This document shows positions 24,001-37,617 of a stretch of DNA of 64,000 bases, in pieces. The notes below the pieces were generated by a model. It had not been told where the DNA came from and did no database searches. It was given only the letters and a program-made list of their open reading frames with translations. Made by a program: the position numbers and the translations under genes. The first letter of the stretch is position 1; the number at the start of each line of letters is the position of its first letter. This DNA is from Anagrus nilaparvatae (lineage: Eukaryota > Arthropoda > Insecta > Hymenoptera > Mymaridae): positions 17,794,001 through 17,858,000 of the forward strand of contig JAKSXM010000014.1 of assembly GCA_022575985.1 (NCBI GenBank), given 5' to 3'.

Positions 24001-26402
24001 CAATTTCATATTTTACTATATCTTTTAATACTATTGAATTTAAATGTATAGATCCGATTGGATTACAAAAAATAATATTTTGGCATCATATAATTAATCA
24101 TAAAAAACTTAAAACAGCTTTTGATCTGCCCCCTGCAGTAAATTATTTTAAATTTATTAAATAAATTCAAAAATATAAATTATCAATAACTTAATACAAT
24201 ATTTTTTAACTTTATACAATCAATATTCATGGTTTGGACTCCTGTTTTTAGAAAATCTCCTCCTTTTCTACTTAAATTGCACGTCCCAACCAATTAAAGA
24301 AAATTAAATAAAAAATTTCGTTTTTTGACAAAAGCCAGAAAGAATGCATTTCTCGCCCACTGCAGGACTTGCAGAATCGCGTTTAACGAAGAAAAACCGC
24401 ATAAAACTTTTCGCCATAAATATTCCCTATGTGTCATAATATAGTGGTTTTTTCCTCGGCTTTTTTCACTTGTTACACTGTAAAACTGTTTTTTTTTTTT
24501 TTTTAACAATGTCGCGCGACAAATACTGCCAGTAGAATATCCCATTCTATATTCCATTGATTTGTAAAAATTCTATTTTTTTAATGGAGAAGTTATTAAT
24601 ATTAGCACTGGTTTTAGATATCCAATAATTAATTAAGGAACTAAAAGTTGAAATGTTTTTAAATTTTAAGTAATCTGAAGATGTCTAAAGACCTCTTGTC
24701 AAAAAATGTTTTTTACAGATAACAAATTTTTTTTTAAGTTTTAAATATATTTATATGAGCCCAAATGAAAAAAAGTTTTTATGAATACATTATAATAAGA
24801 ATACATCATAAATAATAGTTTCTAACTTATGAGGGTGTGGGTTCCATAAAGGTTTTGTAAACAAAAACCGGAGAAAAACACTCGATAAATATGTAATCGT
24901 GCCTGAAATGAAAAAGCCTTAGCTTTTTTATAATTCTTTGCGAATTTTTTAATATGAAAATAGATCATTTTAAAAAATTTTTAAAAAAAATACCTTTTTT
25001 TTCGATCAAGTTTTCAATTCATCTTAATCATGTTAGTTTCAAAGTAAAATTTTGTAAAAACGAATTTTTTATTCTTTTGAAATTTTAAAGTTTGAAGAGT
25101 TATTAAGGATTTTAATTAATATGATTTTTGAGCATAGAAAACTCCAATATGAAAATAACATATTAAATGTTTATTCAAAAATTATTTTTGTGAAAAAAAG
25201 TTTCCTCAACATTTTGATAATGGTTTTCAGGTAAATTGGGATAAGGAATTAGATGAGGAAGCTGAGAAACTACGTAAACGAAAAAAAGAAAACCAGAAAT
25301 CATCTATTAGTCATAATGCTTTACCACCAGTTAAAAAACCAGAAAAATTTCCTCCGTTACCAAAACCTAAAAGTTCTGTAAGCCCTAAACCAAACCGTGT
25401 AACTACTAATTCCGCAACATTAGATTTACTTGGGCTAGGTAAGAAAATTGTATGAAAATAACTTAAAAAAAAAATTCCTGATTGTTTTTTTTATTTCTCT
25501 TTAGATGCTCCTGAAAGTCAAACATCTACAAATGGTTCAAATTCTGGAGATGATATTTTTACAACATTTTTATCTGCGCCAACTTCTTCTAATTCAGTAA
25601 ATAATGTTTCAACAACAGATACTACTAGTTCTGCTAGTGCAGCAAGCAAATCTGAAGAAGAAAGTTTCTTTAATCAACCAGCACCAAGTATTCAAGAAAA
25701 AAATAAAATGACCAAGGATAGTATTTTAGCTTTGTACGGTGCACCAAATCAATCACTTTTTGGAGTACCAGGTTAATATTTAAGATATTTAAAAAAATTT
25801 TCATTAATTTTAATAATTCATATCATTTTTTTTTTAAACAATAGGTGGTATGTTCAATCAACAAATACCCACTCAACAATTTTCGCAAACATTGCCAAAT
25901 ACTGGAGCATTTAGTGTGCAACAACCCCTTCAATCACAAATGGGTATGCCAATAAACCCAATGCCCATTGCACCAAATCAAATGCCTATGAATCCTCATC
26001 AATTAGGGTTGAATACTACAAACAATGGATTATCCAATGCTAACATGCAAACGCAAATGGGGATGCCAAATATTCCCGCCCAAACATCGTTAAATAGTAA
26101 TAATGGTTGGAGTAATATGTTAACTGCACAGAATCTACAGCCTGCACCTGGTAGTAATCCTTTCCTTAATTTAAACACACAACCAAATCAATTCTTTAAC
26201 CAGGTAAATTAAATTTCAAAACTATTTTTTTTATCTTTCATAACATAGAGTTAAAAAAAATTAAATTATTTTTATGAATAACCAGCTTCCTCAACAAATA
26301 ACTCAAATGTCTTTGGGAACAACGAATTTTCCAAATTCATCATCAAAACCAAGTAATACTTCATTGACAGGTCAAACACTTTCAACAAATTTATGGCAGT
26401 AA
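21018..26402 (+). CDS. SMAP1: SMAP-type Arf GTPase-activating protein (stromal membrane-associated protein)
   Basis: Seven exons, 21018-21144, 23627-23760, 23826-23993, 25231-25438, 25505-25771, 25845-26203 and 26286-26402, join in consistent phases into 459 residues, close to vertebrate SMAP1. The ArfGAP zinc finger is residues 36-59 (CVDC, 16 residues, CIRC), followed by [12 protein letters not shown] with the catalytic arginine at R64. A clathrin-box motif LLGLD (209-213) is created across the exon 4/5 junction, as in SMAP proteins. The C-terminal third is Gln, Asn, Pro and Met-rich and disordered, ending NLWQ. The family stimulates GTP hydrolysis on Arf1/Arf6 at clathrin-coated membranes. 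Whether it equals vertebrate SMAP1 or SMAP2 is not meaningful in insects. Intron 1 (21145-23626) is 2.5 kb of plain AT-rich sequence. Confidence 0.95.
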
Positions 26403-27474
26403 TATATCTTTATGTTGATAAATAGATTAATTCTGAAAGCAGTATGTTCAAGAAAGAAAAATAATAATTCAAGAATATACTAAAGAGTGCTTTTGAAGAA
26501 AACAATTTAGTTATAGACCCATTATAAACAAAAATTATCCGAGTAATCCTATACTGACATACTGCACAGTTAGAAACTATATATATCTAAAAAACAAAAT
26601 AAATAATCTTGAAATACGAAAAATCGTTAAGCGCAATCATGTTCTAAACGATAAAATAATTAAATGTGTATTTGGAAGAAATTTACAAATTAATTAAATA
26701 TTTTAATTTAAGATTTATATTACACGAGTGAAAATAATGAGCTTGTCGAAATAGAATGTCATTAAATTAATGTTAACAATAAGCTTAGAAAAATTAATTA
26801 TTTATTAGATACTTATTTTTATTGGTGCTATATCGTTAAAGCAGAAGATTTTGATTTAATTCTATTCTTATAAGGAGGATGAGATGATTTATTATTTTAA
26901 ATTTGAATTGACTGTTTCTTTATATATTATTTTAAGATTTTATGTATTTTTAGTTATAAATTATTTATTAAGACTGAAATAAAAATTTATAATTTCAATT
27001 GAACTAACCTACATTCATCCTCCTATTATATAAAGAAGTGTGGTTTTTGAAGGAAATAATTTTAGGATACACATTTTTTATAACAGGCTTTTGGGTATAG
27101 AGGTAAATAAAATAATAGTAAATTATATCCCAGTGACTTATTTTTAATTTTAAATATATTAAAATAAATAATGTAAATATTAAGTAACAATAAATTAGCA
27201 ATTTATAAAAACAGTTATGACTGGAATAATATTCATTTTTAATAATATTAAATAACTTTATTTCCTTTAAGCCGTCCATAATTTTTTAAACATTTATTTT
27301 ATTTGGATTTTTTTGTATTGAATAATTGATAGATTGTCTTGATAATGGTATGATAAGCAAATGTATCTTAAAATGTATTGAAATTATTATAAAGCAAAAT
27401 AAAAATAATTTTAAAGTAAAATTAATAATATATTAATTTATTTTTTGTTGTCCCAAATATAAAATTCAAATTTA
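26403..27474. other. Intergenic, SMAP 3' flank
   Basis: AT-rich DNA containing the SMAP 3' untranslated region; the end is not defined. I see no other feature. Confidence 0.6.
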
Positions 27475-27633
27475 AGCGCGTCGCGCTTATAGTATACTTC
27501 CTGTAAAAACACCCCCTCTACATGGATTCTTTCTCAACGCAACAGCTTTCAGCTTCACGTTTTTTGGCTTCGGGATTCTTTCAACAAAAACTAAAAAAGT
27601 GTTAACCACGTGAAAAAGTTAATAAACACAAAA
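27475..27633 (+). promoter_or_regulatory. RPS28 promoter and 5' leader
   Basis: A short GC-rich block (GCGCGTCGCGC) starts at 27475, followed by pyrimidine tracts (ACTTCCTGT, ATTCTTTCTC) that could be a TOP-type initiator of a ribosomal-protein gene. A CACGTG E-box is at 27607-27612, 22 bases before the start codon. Start site not established. Confidence 0.4.
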
Positions 27634-27831
27634 ATGGAAAAACCAGTTGTTTTAGCAAGAGTAGTCAAAGTTTTGGGACGTACAGGGTCACAGGGACAGT
27701 GTACCCAGGTCAAAGTTGAATTTTTAGGAGAAGAAAATCGTCAAATTATTAGAAATGTTAAAGGTCCAGTCAGAGAAGGTGATCTCCTAACCTTACTCGA
27801 ATCTGAACGTGAAGCAAGGAGGCTTCGTTAA
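27634..27831 (+). CDS. RPS28: Small ribosomal subunit protein eS28
   Basis: A single exon encodes 65 residues from the ATG at 27634 ([18 protein letters not shown]) to the invariant C-terminus [12 protein letters not shown]. Near-invariant blocks [19 protein letters not shown] and [13 protein letters not shown] identify eS28, a protein at the mRNA exit side of the 40S head. Its length equals the usual insect form. An upstream in-frame GTG at 27610 is not the start, since the ATG reproduces the family N-terminus. There is no intron in the coding part; an intron in the leader cannot be excluded. Confidence 0.98.
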   Translation: MEKPVVLARVVKVLGRTGSQGQCTQVKVEFLGEENRQIIRNVKGPVREGDLLTLLESEREARRLR

Positions 27832-29171
27832 TACTTATATATTTCATTTATATTTTTAAAAAGTAAGAAATTTATATATTAATTTATTTATTTTTCTGTA
27901 AAAAATAATAATAAGTAAGCAAATGTTGAACAATATTTGATAGTATTTTTATTAACCTCAAAATTTTTTCTTTCAGATAATGCTGTGTTACCAACAACAT
28001 GGAATTATTTATCCACATGATTGAATTAATAGGTACATGTAAATAATGGAATAAAAAATTTTTGGTAACCAGAATTAAATTTGTTTTTCTTATCCTTGCT
28101 TCCTTATACACACAGAATACCTAATTTGTGCTTATACTTTATTACCGATCCATATGATGGTCTCTCAGCACTGATTTTTTACAATTTTGGTTGATCTGAT
28201 TATCCATAAAAACAGGTACCTAGTTTCCTTAGATTATTAGATTTCTTGGTAAGGAAAAATATTTTCCAAACTAACATTTACAAATGCACTATGTAATAGC
28301 AAATCAAATCATTTATTAAAAATACTATTGTCTCAGTGTCGTGGTATAATTTGTTCAATATTTATATTAAATATGGGCATAGATATGAAATTTTGGTACT
28401 TAAAAAGTTGGAAGTCAAGCAAACAAGATTCAACTTTATATTATTACCATTATGAAAAGATTACGTTCTATAAGTATAAGAATAAAATTTAAAGTTTTAT
28501 ATTATGAAATCTAAAAATCGTCACTTGGAAAATGTATATTTTTAATGATCATTAATTGAGAATAATTATATTAATATTGGGTTTTTTTTATTTTTACAGT
28601 TGATTAATGAATATCGCATATCACATCTTACTATTCTTATACTACTCTGATATACTTAGTATCTAACAATTTACTTAATAATCCTCAAATTTTTAAGATT
28701 GTAAAGCTAATTATTTTAATCCATTATTAAAAATGAAGTTCCCAATATAATTACGGCCTATATGATTGTCTTTGGTTTTTTTATCCATGATTCCAAAGAA
28801 TTATTTCTTTTTAATAAACCATAAGTTTTTTTCAAAAATGAATCAGATAGGTGATTGATAAAATATTTTTACGAGTCTTATTTAAAATCATTTCAGGATT
28901 TTAACATGGATTAATAAAAATCAAAGGTTGGAGACTCATTAATGGAGTCTATTTGTATATTACAAATGAAAACAAGCTGCAATACTCGAAGCTGAAAGTA
29001 AATTTTTTTAATTTCAGGTATAAGGAATAAAAAAACATAAAAATTACAAAATTATGATTTATTTACAATATAAATTACAAGATACTAGCAAGGATCTTAA
29101 TTTAAAAAAAAATTATAACTAGGAACTGATTAAATAATATTTTAGAACAATAATTACAAAAAAATAAAACA
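27832..29171. other. Intergenic DNA between convergent RPS28 and MRGBP
   Basis: AT-rich, without recognisable genes, RNA genes or clear repeats. It contains the 3' ends of both neighbours. Confidence 0.6.
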
Positions 29172-30076
29172 TTATATTCTTCTTCGCTTTGGAGGTGGTG
29201 TATCTCGTGGGCTTGATGATGCTTTTGAAGTATTGTCAGTACTTTGTCTTGTTGGTCTTTTAGGGGCTCGTTTTAAGCTTTCTCGACTTGATTCAGAATC
29301 TTTGCGCTCTTTTTTCAAAGGTGGACCTATACAACAATAATTTAAGAATAAAAATATAAATTGTAAATGTGTTAAATGTTATTTTACCTGAGTCATCTAG
29401 TTCCTCCTTTCCTTTTAGACGAGTTTTTGTTGCTTTTTGTTCCTTTTTTACTTCCTTAGTATCTCGTTGTTTTGTATCTTTTTTTTCAGGCTCCTTTTGA
29501 GCTTTCTTGGGCTCGTCTTTTTTCTTTTCAGGTTCTTTACTAGATTTATTATCTCGAAGTATAATTTCTTTTTTTACAACTTCTTTAATGTCCTTTTCTT
29601 TTTTTACTTCTTTAACTTTATCTTTTGAAACTTTAACCTTATCTTGGGCTTCATCTTTTTTACGCTGCTTAATAAGTTCAGCAAATTCTTCGTCAGGTAA
29701 AACAAAATCTTCTTCGTTACTAGGGAAAGGCACATCTTCCAAATCATCTAAGCCCCTAATATTATACATAGTATTGAGGTGATCCCAAATTGTTTTCAAG
29801 GAAACATTTTTTTTTATAGCAGCTCGAAATTTTTCCCAAATACATGCCATTTGAAAATATTTACTAACACCTGAAAACCATATGAATAAATTAATTAGCC
29901 CTAACCTTAAAACTGAATTAATTAAAATTTAAATCTAAAGAAAAAATGAATTTAAAAATAATTAAATACTAACCAACAGGCTTGTGGCCGGTCATGGCAA
30001 TCAAAAATTGTAATTCATTGTTTATATTCCAATCAAACTCTTCAGATGAATCAAGTGGCTTTTCTTTAACAGCCAT
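29172..30076 (-). CDS. MRGBP: MRGBP (Eaf7-like) subunit of the NuA4/TIP60 acetyltransferase complex
   Basis: Three exons, 29974-30076, 29388-29870 and 29172-29326, give 246 residues in matched phases. The conserved N-terminal Eaf7/MRGBP domain (about 13-95) shows FDWNINNELQFLIAM, GHKPVGVSKYFQM, KTIWDHLNTMYNIRGLDDLE and PFPSNEEDFVLPDEEF. In the family this region binds MRG15-type proteins in the nuclear NuA4/TIP60 complex. The rest is a long Lys/Glu-rich, probably disordered or helical stretch (about 100-190), then a basic tail ending PPPKRRRI, like the nuclear-signal-like KRRRT end of vertebrate MRGBP. It is longer than the vertebrate protein because of the charged stretch. It lies downstream of HEATR1 on the same strand. 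Confidence 0.94.
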
Positions 30077-30922
30077 TTTTTTCTACTTTACTGGCAAACT
30101 TTTTTTAATTTTTAATCAGATTTCTTTAAATAGCTTAATAAACAAGCAGAAATGCATGTAAAAAGTATATTTTAAATCAAAAATAATAATAAATAAATAG
30201 CAGACTTGTTCTGAAATTTCTCATATCTCAACATACTATAATAAAATGAAAACTGTGTGTTTATCACTACAGGTTTTTTTTCTGGGTATTTTTGTATATA
30301 TAACGACAAAGAACACAACGACAAAAAAAAGAGAAATACATCTCATGTGATCAATTTTTTTGTAGAAGGGATGAGCAACATTTTAAAAAACGCTTTATTT
30401 TTTTTAAAACTAATTTTCCAATTTATTAAAACAGAATATAAAAACATAAAAAAATTATAAAAAAAAATTGAATAATTGTTAGTACCGACAATAACCTCTT
30501 TTGTTTATAAAACCAAATGCAATTTTTTTTAAATAATCAAAAAACTACGAAAAAAAATTGATATTTGAAATATGGATATATAAAGCTATACCCACACCTA
30601 CTGTAACAATTTTTTTTTTTAAATGTAAATTGTAAAAATGTAAATCAGAAAATTCTTGAAAAGTATTTTAAAACAATTCATTTGGAAAAATTACTTTCTC
30701 ACAAATTGTTATAAAATTAACAAGTAAAAAAATTTTTGTTTATGAATAGATGTAAATTATTGCCATATCACCAAAATATATTACATGCAGGTTTAAATAA
30801 TTTTTTAATTTTGTGATTTGTAAAGAAAAAAAATTTAGAAGAGAATTTGTGAAAGTAAAAAAATAAACATTAATTAAATATAAAATCATAAAAATATATT
30901 TTAACAATATACATTAAATAAA
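30077..30922. other. Intergenic between HEATR1 3' end and MRGBP start
   Basis: About 0.8 kb of AT-rich DNA that must include the MRGBP promoter; no clear element is recognisable. Confidence 0.6.
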
Positions 30923-30928
30923 TTTATT
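30923..30928 (-). terminator. Candidate poly(A) signal of HEATR1
   Basis: AATAAA on the minus strand about 30 bases past the HEATR1 stop codon. Confidence 0.5.
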
Positions 30929-30958
30929 TACAATTTGATTTCTTAGTTAAAACTATGC

Positions 30959-33900
30959 TTAAAAATATTTTTGTAAGGGTTCGCCCAATATTTCTTCTAA
31001 AGTTCTAACAGAATTTTGAGCATGTTTTTCTGTTTTTTCATCTTCGTCTTCTAATAATTCTGCTAAAAATGGTACAGTCTCAGGTAGCAAGGGCATAAAA
31101 TCTTCACCTAATTTACGAGCGATTTCAACCTAATCAAATTTCAAACGTTTTAATTATTACTTCTTTAATTTAAAATTTTAAACTATTAATAAAGCTTTAC
31201 TTACCAATGCACTCAATGCGCAACTTCGTACATATGGTTTGACATGCCTTGTTTTTAACAAAACTTGATAAACTAATTGCTTGTGTAAAGAATCATCAGA
31301 TATTGCACCTGCAAATGAAGCAATACATGGGACTATTAAATCCTTAGCTCGTTTTTCATATTTATCCCATGACCCAATAGTATTTTCTATTTGAGCAATT
31401 AATGGCTGCATTAAAGTATCAAACCTCTCTTTGTTTACAAAATCATGAGAGTCATAGCTAAAGACTCTTAAAAAGGTTAATAATATTTCTTCGATTACTT
31501 CAATTTGACTAGCTTCATTGGGTAAAGTCATATCAGATTTTTCATTTGTATAATAAGTAATATTATTAGCATTCAACAAAGATGATGCATGTTTTAAAAA
31601 GTGTCCAGCAAATAGTACAAATAATGATTTCAAACATTCTGCTATGTTTGCTGAAAGTCTAAAGAAATAAAAAGTTAGGGTTGAATAAAATTTAGCTAAT
31701 TTTATTTATAAAATTGTACCTATAAAAAGTTATATTCCTTTGTTTATACTGTGGATTCCTAGCTGCCCAGTCATAAAGTTTATAATATAAGGGTCTAAAT
31801 GTTGATTCGCTTAATTTTAAAACAAGTGCTACCAAAGCTTTACTTGCACTTTCTTCAACCATTGCAACATCTTTTATTGTTGCTTCCCCATCTACTTCCA
31901 TTTCACCTTCAGATAAACTAACTTCTTCTCGAAATTGTAAGACTTTAAGGAAGAAGTTAATGAAATTTGTAATTAGTGGTGCAAGTTCAGAAGCTTGAAT
32001 ATTTACAAATGATTCTGAAAGGATGTGCATAAGAGGAGATATGTATGAATAAAGATTATTTTTCAAAAATGCTTCATAAGTTTTGTTTATAGCAGGCAAA
32101 AGAATTCTAAGTGGAGTACAGTTTGTTAATTTTTGAACTATTGCTTTCAACCTAGAATTTATTACACCGACCTGTATAAATTGAGTAAAAATTAACTTAG
32201 TCTTTTATTTTTTATTTAAAAAATATACTTCACAAGAAATTAAATACCTTTGGATTATCTGAATCATTATATTGAAACATAAGCCTTGATAATTCAAAAA
32301 ATAATTCATGAAGATATACTGATAAAAAGTTTCCAATAGATTCGACTATTTTTTGTAAAGCACTCAATATACTAATAGCTATGATATCAGGCGTTTCTTG
32401 AACTATGTGCTTCTTTACAAGCTGTATAATTTGAGGAACGAATTTGTTAAGATACTGTAGTACATGCACTTTCATAGAACTACATAGTTCAGCGATACAA
32501 AGTACAGCACTGGCTAAGACTGGACCCTCTCGTTTTTTTATCAGTCCGGTTACCAAGTTAAGGATCTAAAAAAAAAAAGTATATAAATTAAAGTATATAG
32601 CTGAATTTTATAAAATTTTTTTTTTTTATATTTACAGGTTTAAAAATTTCAGGATTTTCATTAGCTAATAATTTAGCTAATAATTTTAAACTAATCAATG
32701 CAGTTTGTTGTATTGTTTCTAATTCTGGATTTACAAATTTATTTGGTCCATCTAAAACTTTTACTAAAGGATCCATAAGAGTTAGTATATCATCATAATC
32801 TTCTTTTCCAAATTTCTTCTGTTGAAGTCTAATATTCAATATTTCTAAAGCTTTTCTTCTAACGTTAAATAAATCATGCTGTATTAATTCTTTGATACCA
32901 GAGATAAAAGCACCATTTGGCAATAAATTATTTACAAGGTCAAGAACATCATACAAGAAATGTAACATTACTTTCCAATATTTTCCTAATTGATTATTCT
33001 GATTTAAATCAGCAAACTTTGTGGCACTTTGTATAAAAATAATGATTTCAACAATCAACTGATTACACAATGGAACCAAACTTTCAATTTCTTCCTCATC
33101 CAATTCTGCGACTCGATTAATAAAATCTTGAGCAGATAAAAAGGAAACAAGGAATTTAACTGTTGTGTATTTACAATATCTTAGAAGTTTTGGAGTAAAA
33201 TTACTTAAGTCAAACATGTATTTACTAAAAATAAAAATAAAGTTTTTAAAAGTTGTTTAATTAATTAATTTTATAAAAACTTACTCAACATTAGTATTTC
33301 TTTTCTGAGGATCGATTTCCACTGGTAGATCTTTCAAAAATTGAACAATTTTAACAGACATTTCAATAGTTCTGTTAACGGATAAATTTTGACTAATCAA
33401 TAAAGCAAAATCTAATCTTTGTGAAGATTGTTTTTGCAATTGTTCTGTATTTCCTGATAAAACATGATTTTCAAATGTAAGTATATAATATAAATATAAA
33501 TAATTATCTAATAATTGTAATAATTTCAAAAACAAAGGAATTCTTCTGTGCTCTGGTATATCAGGTAAAGATGTTATAAAAAGTCTTAAAATTTCTGCAG
33601 CATATTTAATATTTTTTCCTGCATTTATTACAGGAAGAACAACGTCGATAGTTTTTGTTATAATCTGAATAGAATATGCATCATCTTGTCTTAGAACTGA
33701 ATTACCAATAAAAGTGAAAATTGGCATCATGTTTTGTAATGCGCTTTGGGGATCAGCTAATTTAAATAATTCAACTAGGACGAGTAGTGCATGATGATGA
33801 GTTTGAGGATTTTGTGAAGTTCTAATACATTGAGCTATCATATCAACATAACTGTCAGCATCTTTTATTGGAATGGATTTTATAGACAATTGATGAATTA

Positions 33901-36900
33901 TTGATAATATTAACTGATTGGTGTACTCCACAGAACTTTGTTCTTCAATTTGTAAACATTTCCTCAGTAAGTCAAATAACGCAGGAACCAATAATTCTTC
34001 ATTTTCAACGTTGTTAGAATCTTGAATAAACTGAAGTAATGTTACTCCTCTTTTCCATTTTCTAGAATTCAAAACTTCTGGCCCTAACTGATTTTGTAAT
34101 CTACTCAAGCGTCTTTTTTGTGCAGGAGTCTTTTTGTCCATTATTGTTTTATCCAAATCGGTCATAGATTTCAATTCATTTACAACCAGTTGAGCATCAA
34201 TAGCAATTTGTTTCATAATTTTTGTTACCACAGACAATACAGCATCAATCTCGCAATCAGTTCCAATATCGATTAATTTAGCAAATAATTCTTGTTGTAA
34301 TTTTTCTGATAATTCTCCCAATTTATTATAAAATACACTATCGATTTGCTTGATTATAATGGTACTAACCGACTGATTTGTAGATTCAACAGCAATTATT
34401 GTTTTATAATCTATAATACAATCAAAGAAAAATTGTTTTGTATCCTTATTTTCTAAAGCTTCAACTGAACTTTCGTTAAATCTTTTAAGAATACTTTTTA
34501 AAGCACAATGTTTAAATTCATTCGTTACTTTAGATTTCTTTATATTATCTAATAAACTTGAAGCATAAGGTGTCAAAAGTTTTAGTATTGAAGGACCATT
34601 AACGTAAATTAAAATTTTTAATAACTGAGAACTCATTTGTATAGGAATTTCATTTTCAATAATAGCTTTGAATAAAAGATCTCGAGCAATTTTTAACTTA
34701 TTTCTAAGATCTAATTTCAATTGACAAGTTACATCTGGATCAGGCGATAATAAAATATACATGAATAAGGATAATTGTTGATTATCGATAAGTATTTCAG
34801 AATGTCTGCTTGATAGTTCAAAGAGCAGAGGTGCTAACCCATTATTTTCCAAGTTAAATGAAAGAGATATTGTTTTTAAAATATCTACAGCTATTTTTCT
34901 ACAAGAAAAATCATCTGAATTAAGAGAAATTAGTAAATTTACTACAAACATAGAGTTGTTAAATACCCATTTAAATGATTTACAATCGCTTAATAATTGT
35001 AAAGACATTTTTAAACAAAGTAGTGATGTTTCAGATTTTACTGGTTTAACAAAGAATTGTGACAAGAAAGTTATAACATCTTCAACATTTCTAAAATGTC
35101 TTTGAAAGTAAATTTTAAGACACCACTGATAATGTGATACCCAATAATTATGCTCTTTCCTCCAAGATTGTAGTAGCATACTTTCAAAATAAATTTCAAT
35201 GATTCTAACAACCAAATTACTTCTTTCTGCATCGTTTTCAAAATCTAATTTTGAATTAACATTTAAGTCTAATCTTCTGTGAACCATTTCATATACATAT
35301 GTAGTTGCTTGTAACGGTAATACTCCTCTGTAAATAAATTGAAGAGCATCATTGAAATTTTCAGCATTAATCTGAGTTGCATCTTTAATAGGCTGAACGC
35401 TGTCAAAATTCTTAACAAAATTGGCAGCTAACTCAATTGATTCTCTGGCCAATTTACAAGAAAGTGTTCCAACTGGAACACGACAAACTGATCCCAAAAT
35501 TATCAAATTAAAGAAAGTAGTAACAGCATTTTCATTTGTCTGTTTTTTAATAGCAGTTAATAAATTTTCAGTATCTGGTAATAAATTTGGAATTAAAATA
35601 TTATGAAAAGCAACAGATCTTATATGACTTGCATTTTGTGAGTTATTTATTTCTTCAAACACTGTTTTCAAATATGCATTGGCTTTTGCAAATTTAGAAT
35701 TTAATATTTGCAAAGTTATTTCTACTTCAGCATCTTGAATTGGAAATAAATAAGGAAGAATTGCCAAAAAAATTCTAATATCTTTGCCATCTTCGGCCAA
35801 TTTTAATAGCAGCTTTATCACTGGTAAACTTAATTCTTTATTTTCAGGGTTGTAACATCTTTTAAGTAAATTTAATAAATTATCTATTAAAATTTCAGTT
35901 TTAAAAAATGTTTGCAGTAAAGTAATTGGTAATCTCAGCAAAGCATTTATAACATCATTTCTTTCATCATTAAATCTTTCTAATAAAGATTGATTTACCA
36001 TTTCTTTTAAATTACTTGGTATAGTAAAATTTTGATAACCAATTAATTCAATGGCTGCAACTCGTTGTTCAGGAATACTATGATTTAGTTTTGTGAATAT
36101 TTGTAAAGATTCTGAAACATCTCTTTTTTTACAGTCCCATGACATTAAAAATTGTAAGACTCTGTAAGCACAATTATTTGTTTCTTTTACAAGCATTAAA
36201 TCTTGCAAAAATTTATCAAATGATTCTGGATACTTTATTTCCCAACAATAATATAAATTGGCAATAAAATTATTTAATTCATTTGAATTTTCGTTATCTA
36301 TGAGTTTCTCGGTTAATGTATTTTGTAAAATTATAAGCACTTCATTATCTTCATAAGAAATCTCGTTGAAAATGTTTTGCACTTGAGATTTTATTTTATT
36401 ATTGTCGTTATTAGTTTTAAGATACATTAAGGCAGATTCTATAAACAAACTTAAAAATTTAGCCACTCCAACTTTCTGCTCTTTGATTTCCTTAATTGTG
36501 TCAATAAGCCATTCTTGTTTTAAAAGTCTCAGTAATAATTTTTCACTAATTTTTGAATAATTATTAAAGTTGTTATCATAAAAGAAAATTAATAAAAGTA
36601 TAATATCTTGTTTTAATTTTGGGTTTTTTAAGCATTTTGACAATAATGTATCTATTGTTTCATCTCTAAGATTAACTTTAGTAATAATTTTTGCAAAAAT
36701 TGCATATGAACTTGCTGCAAAATCGCTTATTTTGTTAGATAAGCCTTTAAGAAGAGATGGTAAAATATAATTTAGCTTAACATCATCAATTGTTTCTGAC
36801 TTTTCTATAAGCCCAAGTAATGAAGCTGCATAAAAATCATATAAAGTATTTAAGCTGATAGCGTAATCTCCATAAGTATCAGTAGCAAAAACTATGTGAT

Positions 36901-37617
36901 TGCAAATCAATTTAACTAAACTGTTATCAGAAACAAGACGATTGATTAATAGTGATGTGATTAATGGTGCTCTAGATTTTTGAAATGAATAAAGCCAGTG
37001 CCATTTGTCACTTGGAGTAGACAAATCCAAAATCTGTAAAGCCCTGTAAGAAAAATTTTATTTTTGTTAATTATTATATTTTTATTTTAGCTAAAAAATA
37101 TATACCTGACAAATATGCGTGAGCTGTGATAAGGTAAAATCAATAAAATAAATTGATCTTTATTAAATTGATGAATATGAAAACGATGAATAAGCCATTC
37201 TAGGACTCTGTGTGCATGATTTAATTGAAAATAAGGCGAAAGAAAAACTAAAATTTTTTTTATTTCATCGTCTAGTTTTTGGTTTACTTTTTTATCCCAT
37301 ACAGAACGTTCTAAATCTACAGAACTTTCATCAAATAAAACTTTCTCAAAATTTTTAAATAGACCATTTAGCTTGATCAGTTCTATTAAACCACTTTTAC
37401 CTGTAAAAATAAGCAAAAATTTTTTGTAAAGGCTAAATTTTAAAATTTTATTTCAAGAATTAATATTTTACTGACCAATTTCAAAAACTGTTTTCCTATC
37501 AAGTGTGGCAGCAACTTTTGTGTCATACAATAAACTTGGTTTTCGTTTATCTTGGGCAATAAGCGATGTTTGTGGAGTCCTTAGTTTAACTAATTGTTCA
37601 GCTAGTGATGTAGGCAT
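30959..37617 (-). CDS. HEATR1: HEATR1/UTP10, HEAT-repeat protein of the small-subunit processome
   Basis: Eight exons, 37476-37617, 37106-37400, 33285-37043, 32636-33224, 32248-32565, 31720-32171, 31205-31658 and 30959-31129, join in phase into about 2059 residues, near the vertebrate length. The N-terminus (MPTSLAEQLVKLRTP), VLEWLIHRFHIHQFNKDQ and LPYHSSRIFVR are hallmarks. Middle markers include TSQNPQTHHHALLVL and IPEHRRIPLFLKLL. The C-terminal BP28CT part holds LRILLPAINKTY, STFRPLYYKLYDWA and a final ILGEPLQKYF. The protein is a chain of HEAT repeats. As UTP10 of the t-UTP subcomplex it acts in the nucleolus, in pre-rRNA transcription and early 18S processing. Exon 3 is unusually large at 3759 bases. 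Some divergence from vertebrates in the middle is expected; identity is secure from both ends. Confidence 0.96.

Noticed and set aside
23994..24164. Read-through extension of SMAP exon 3
   Set aside because: A GT donor at 23994 and the matching exon at 25231 ([10 protein letters not shown]) continue the family sequence; the extension is intron.
27610..27633. Upstream GTG start extending RPS28 by eight residues
   Set aside because: The ATG at 27634 gives the exact family N-terminus; the extension has no counterpart.
29437..29782. Plus-strand Phe/Ser-rich frames
   Set aside because: Antisense shadow of the Lys/Glu-rich MRGBP exon 2.
35421..35606. Plus-strand frame of 61 codons
   Set aside because: Antisense shadow of the large HEATR1 exon.
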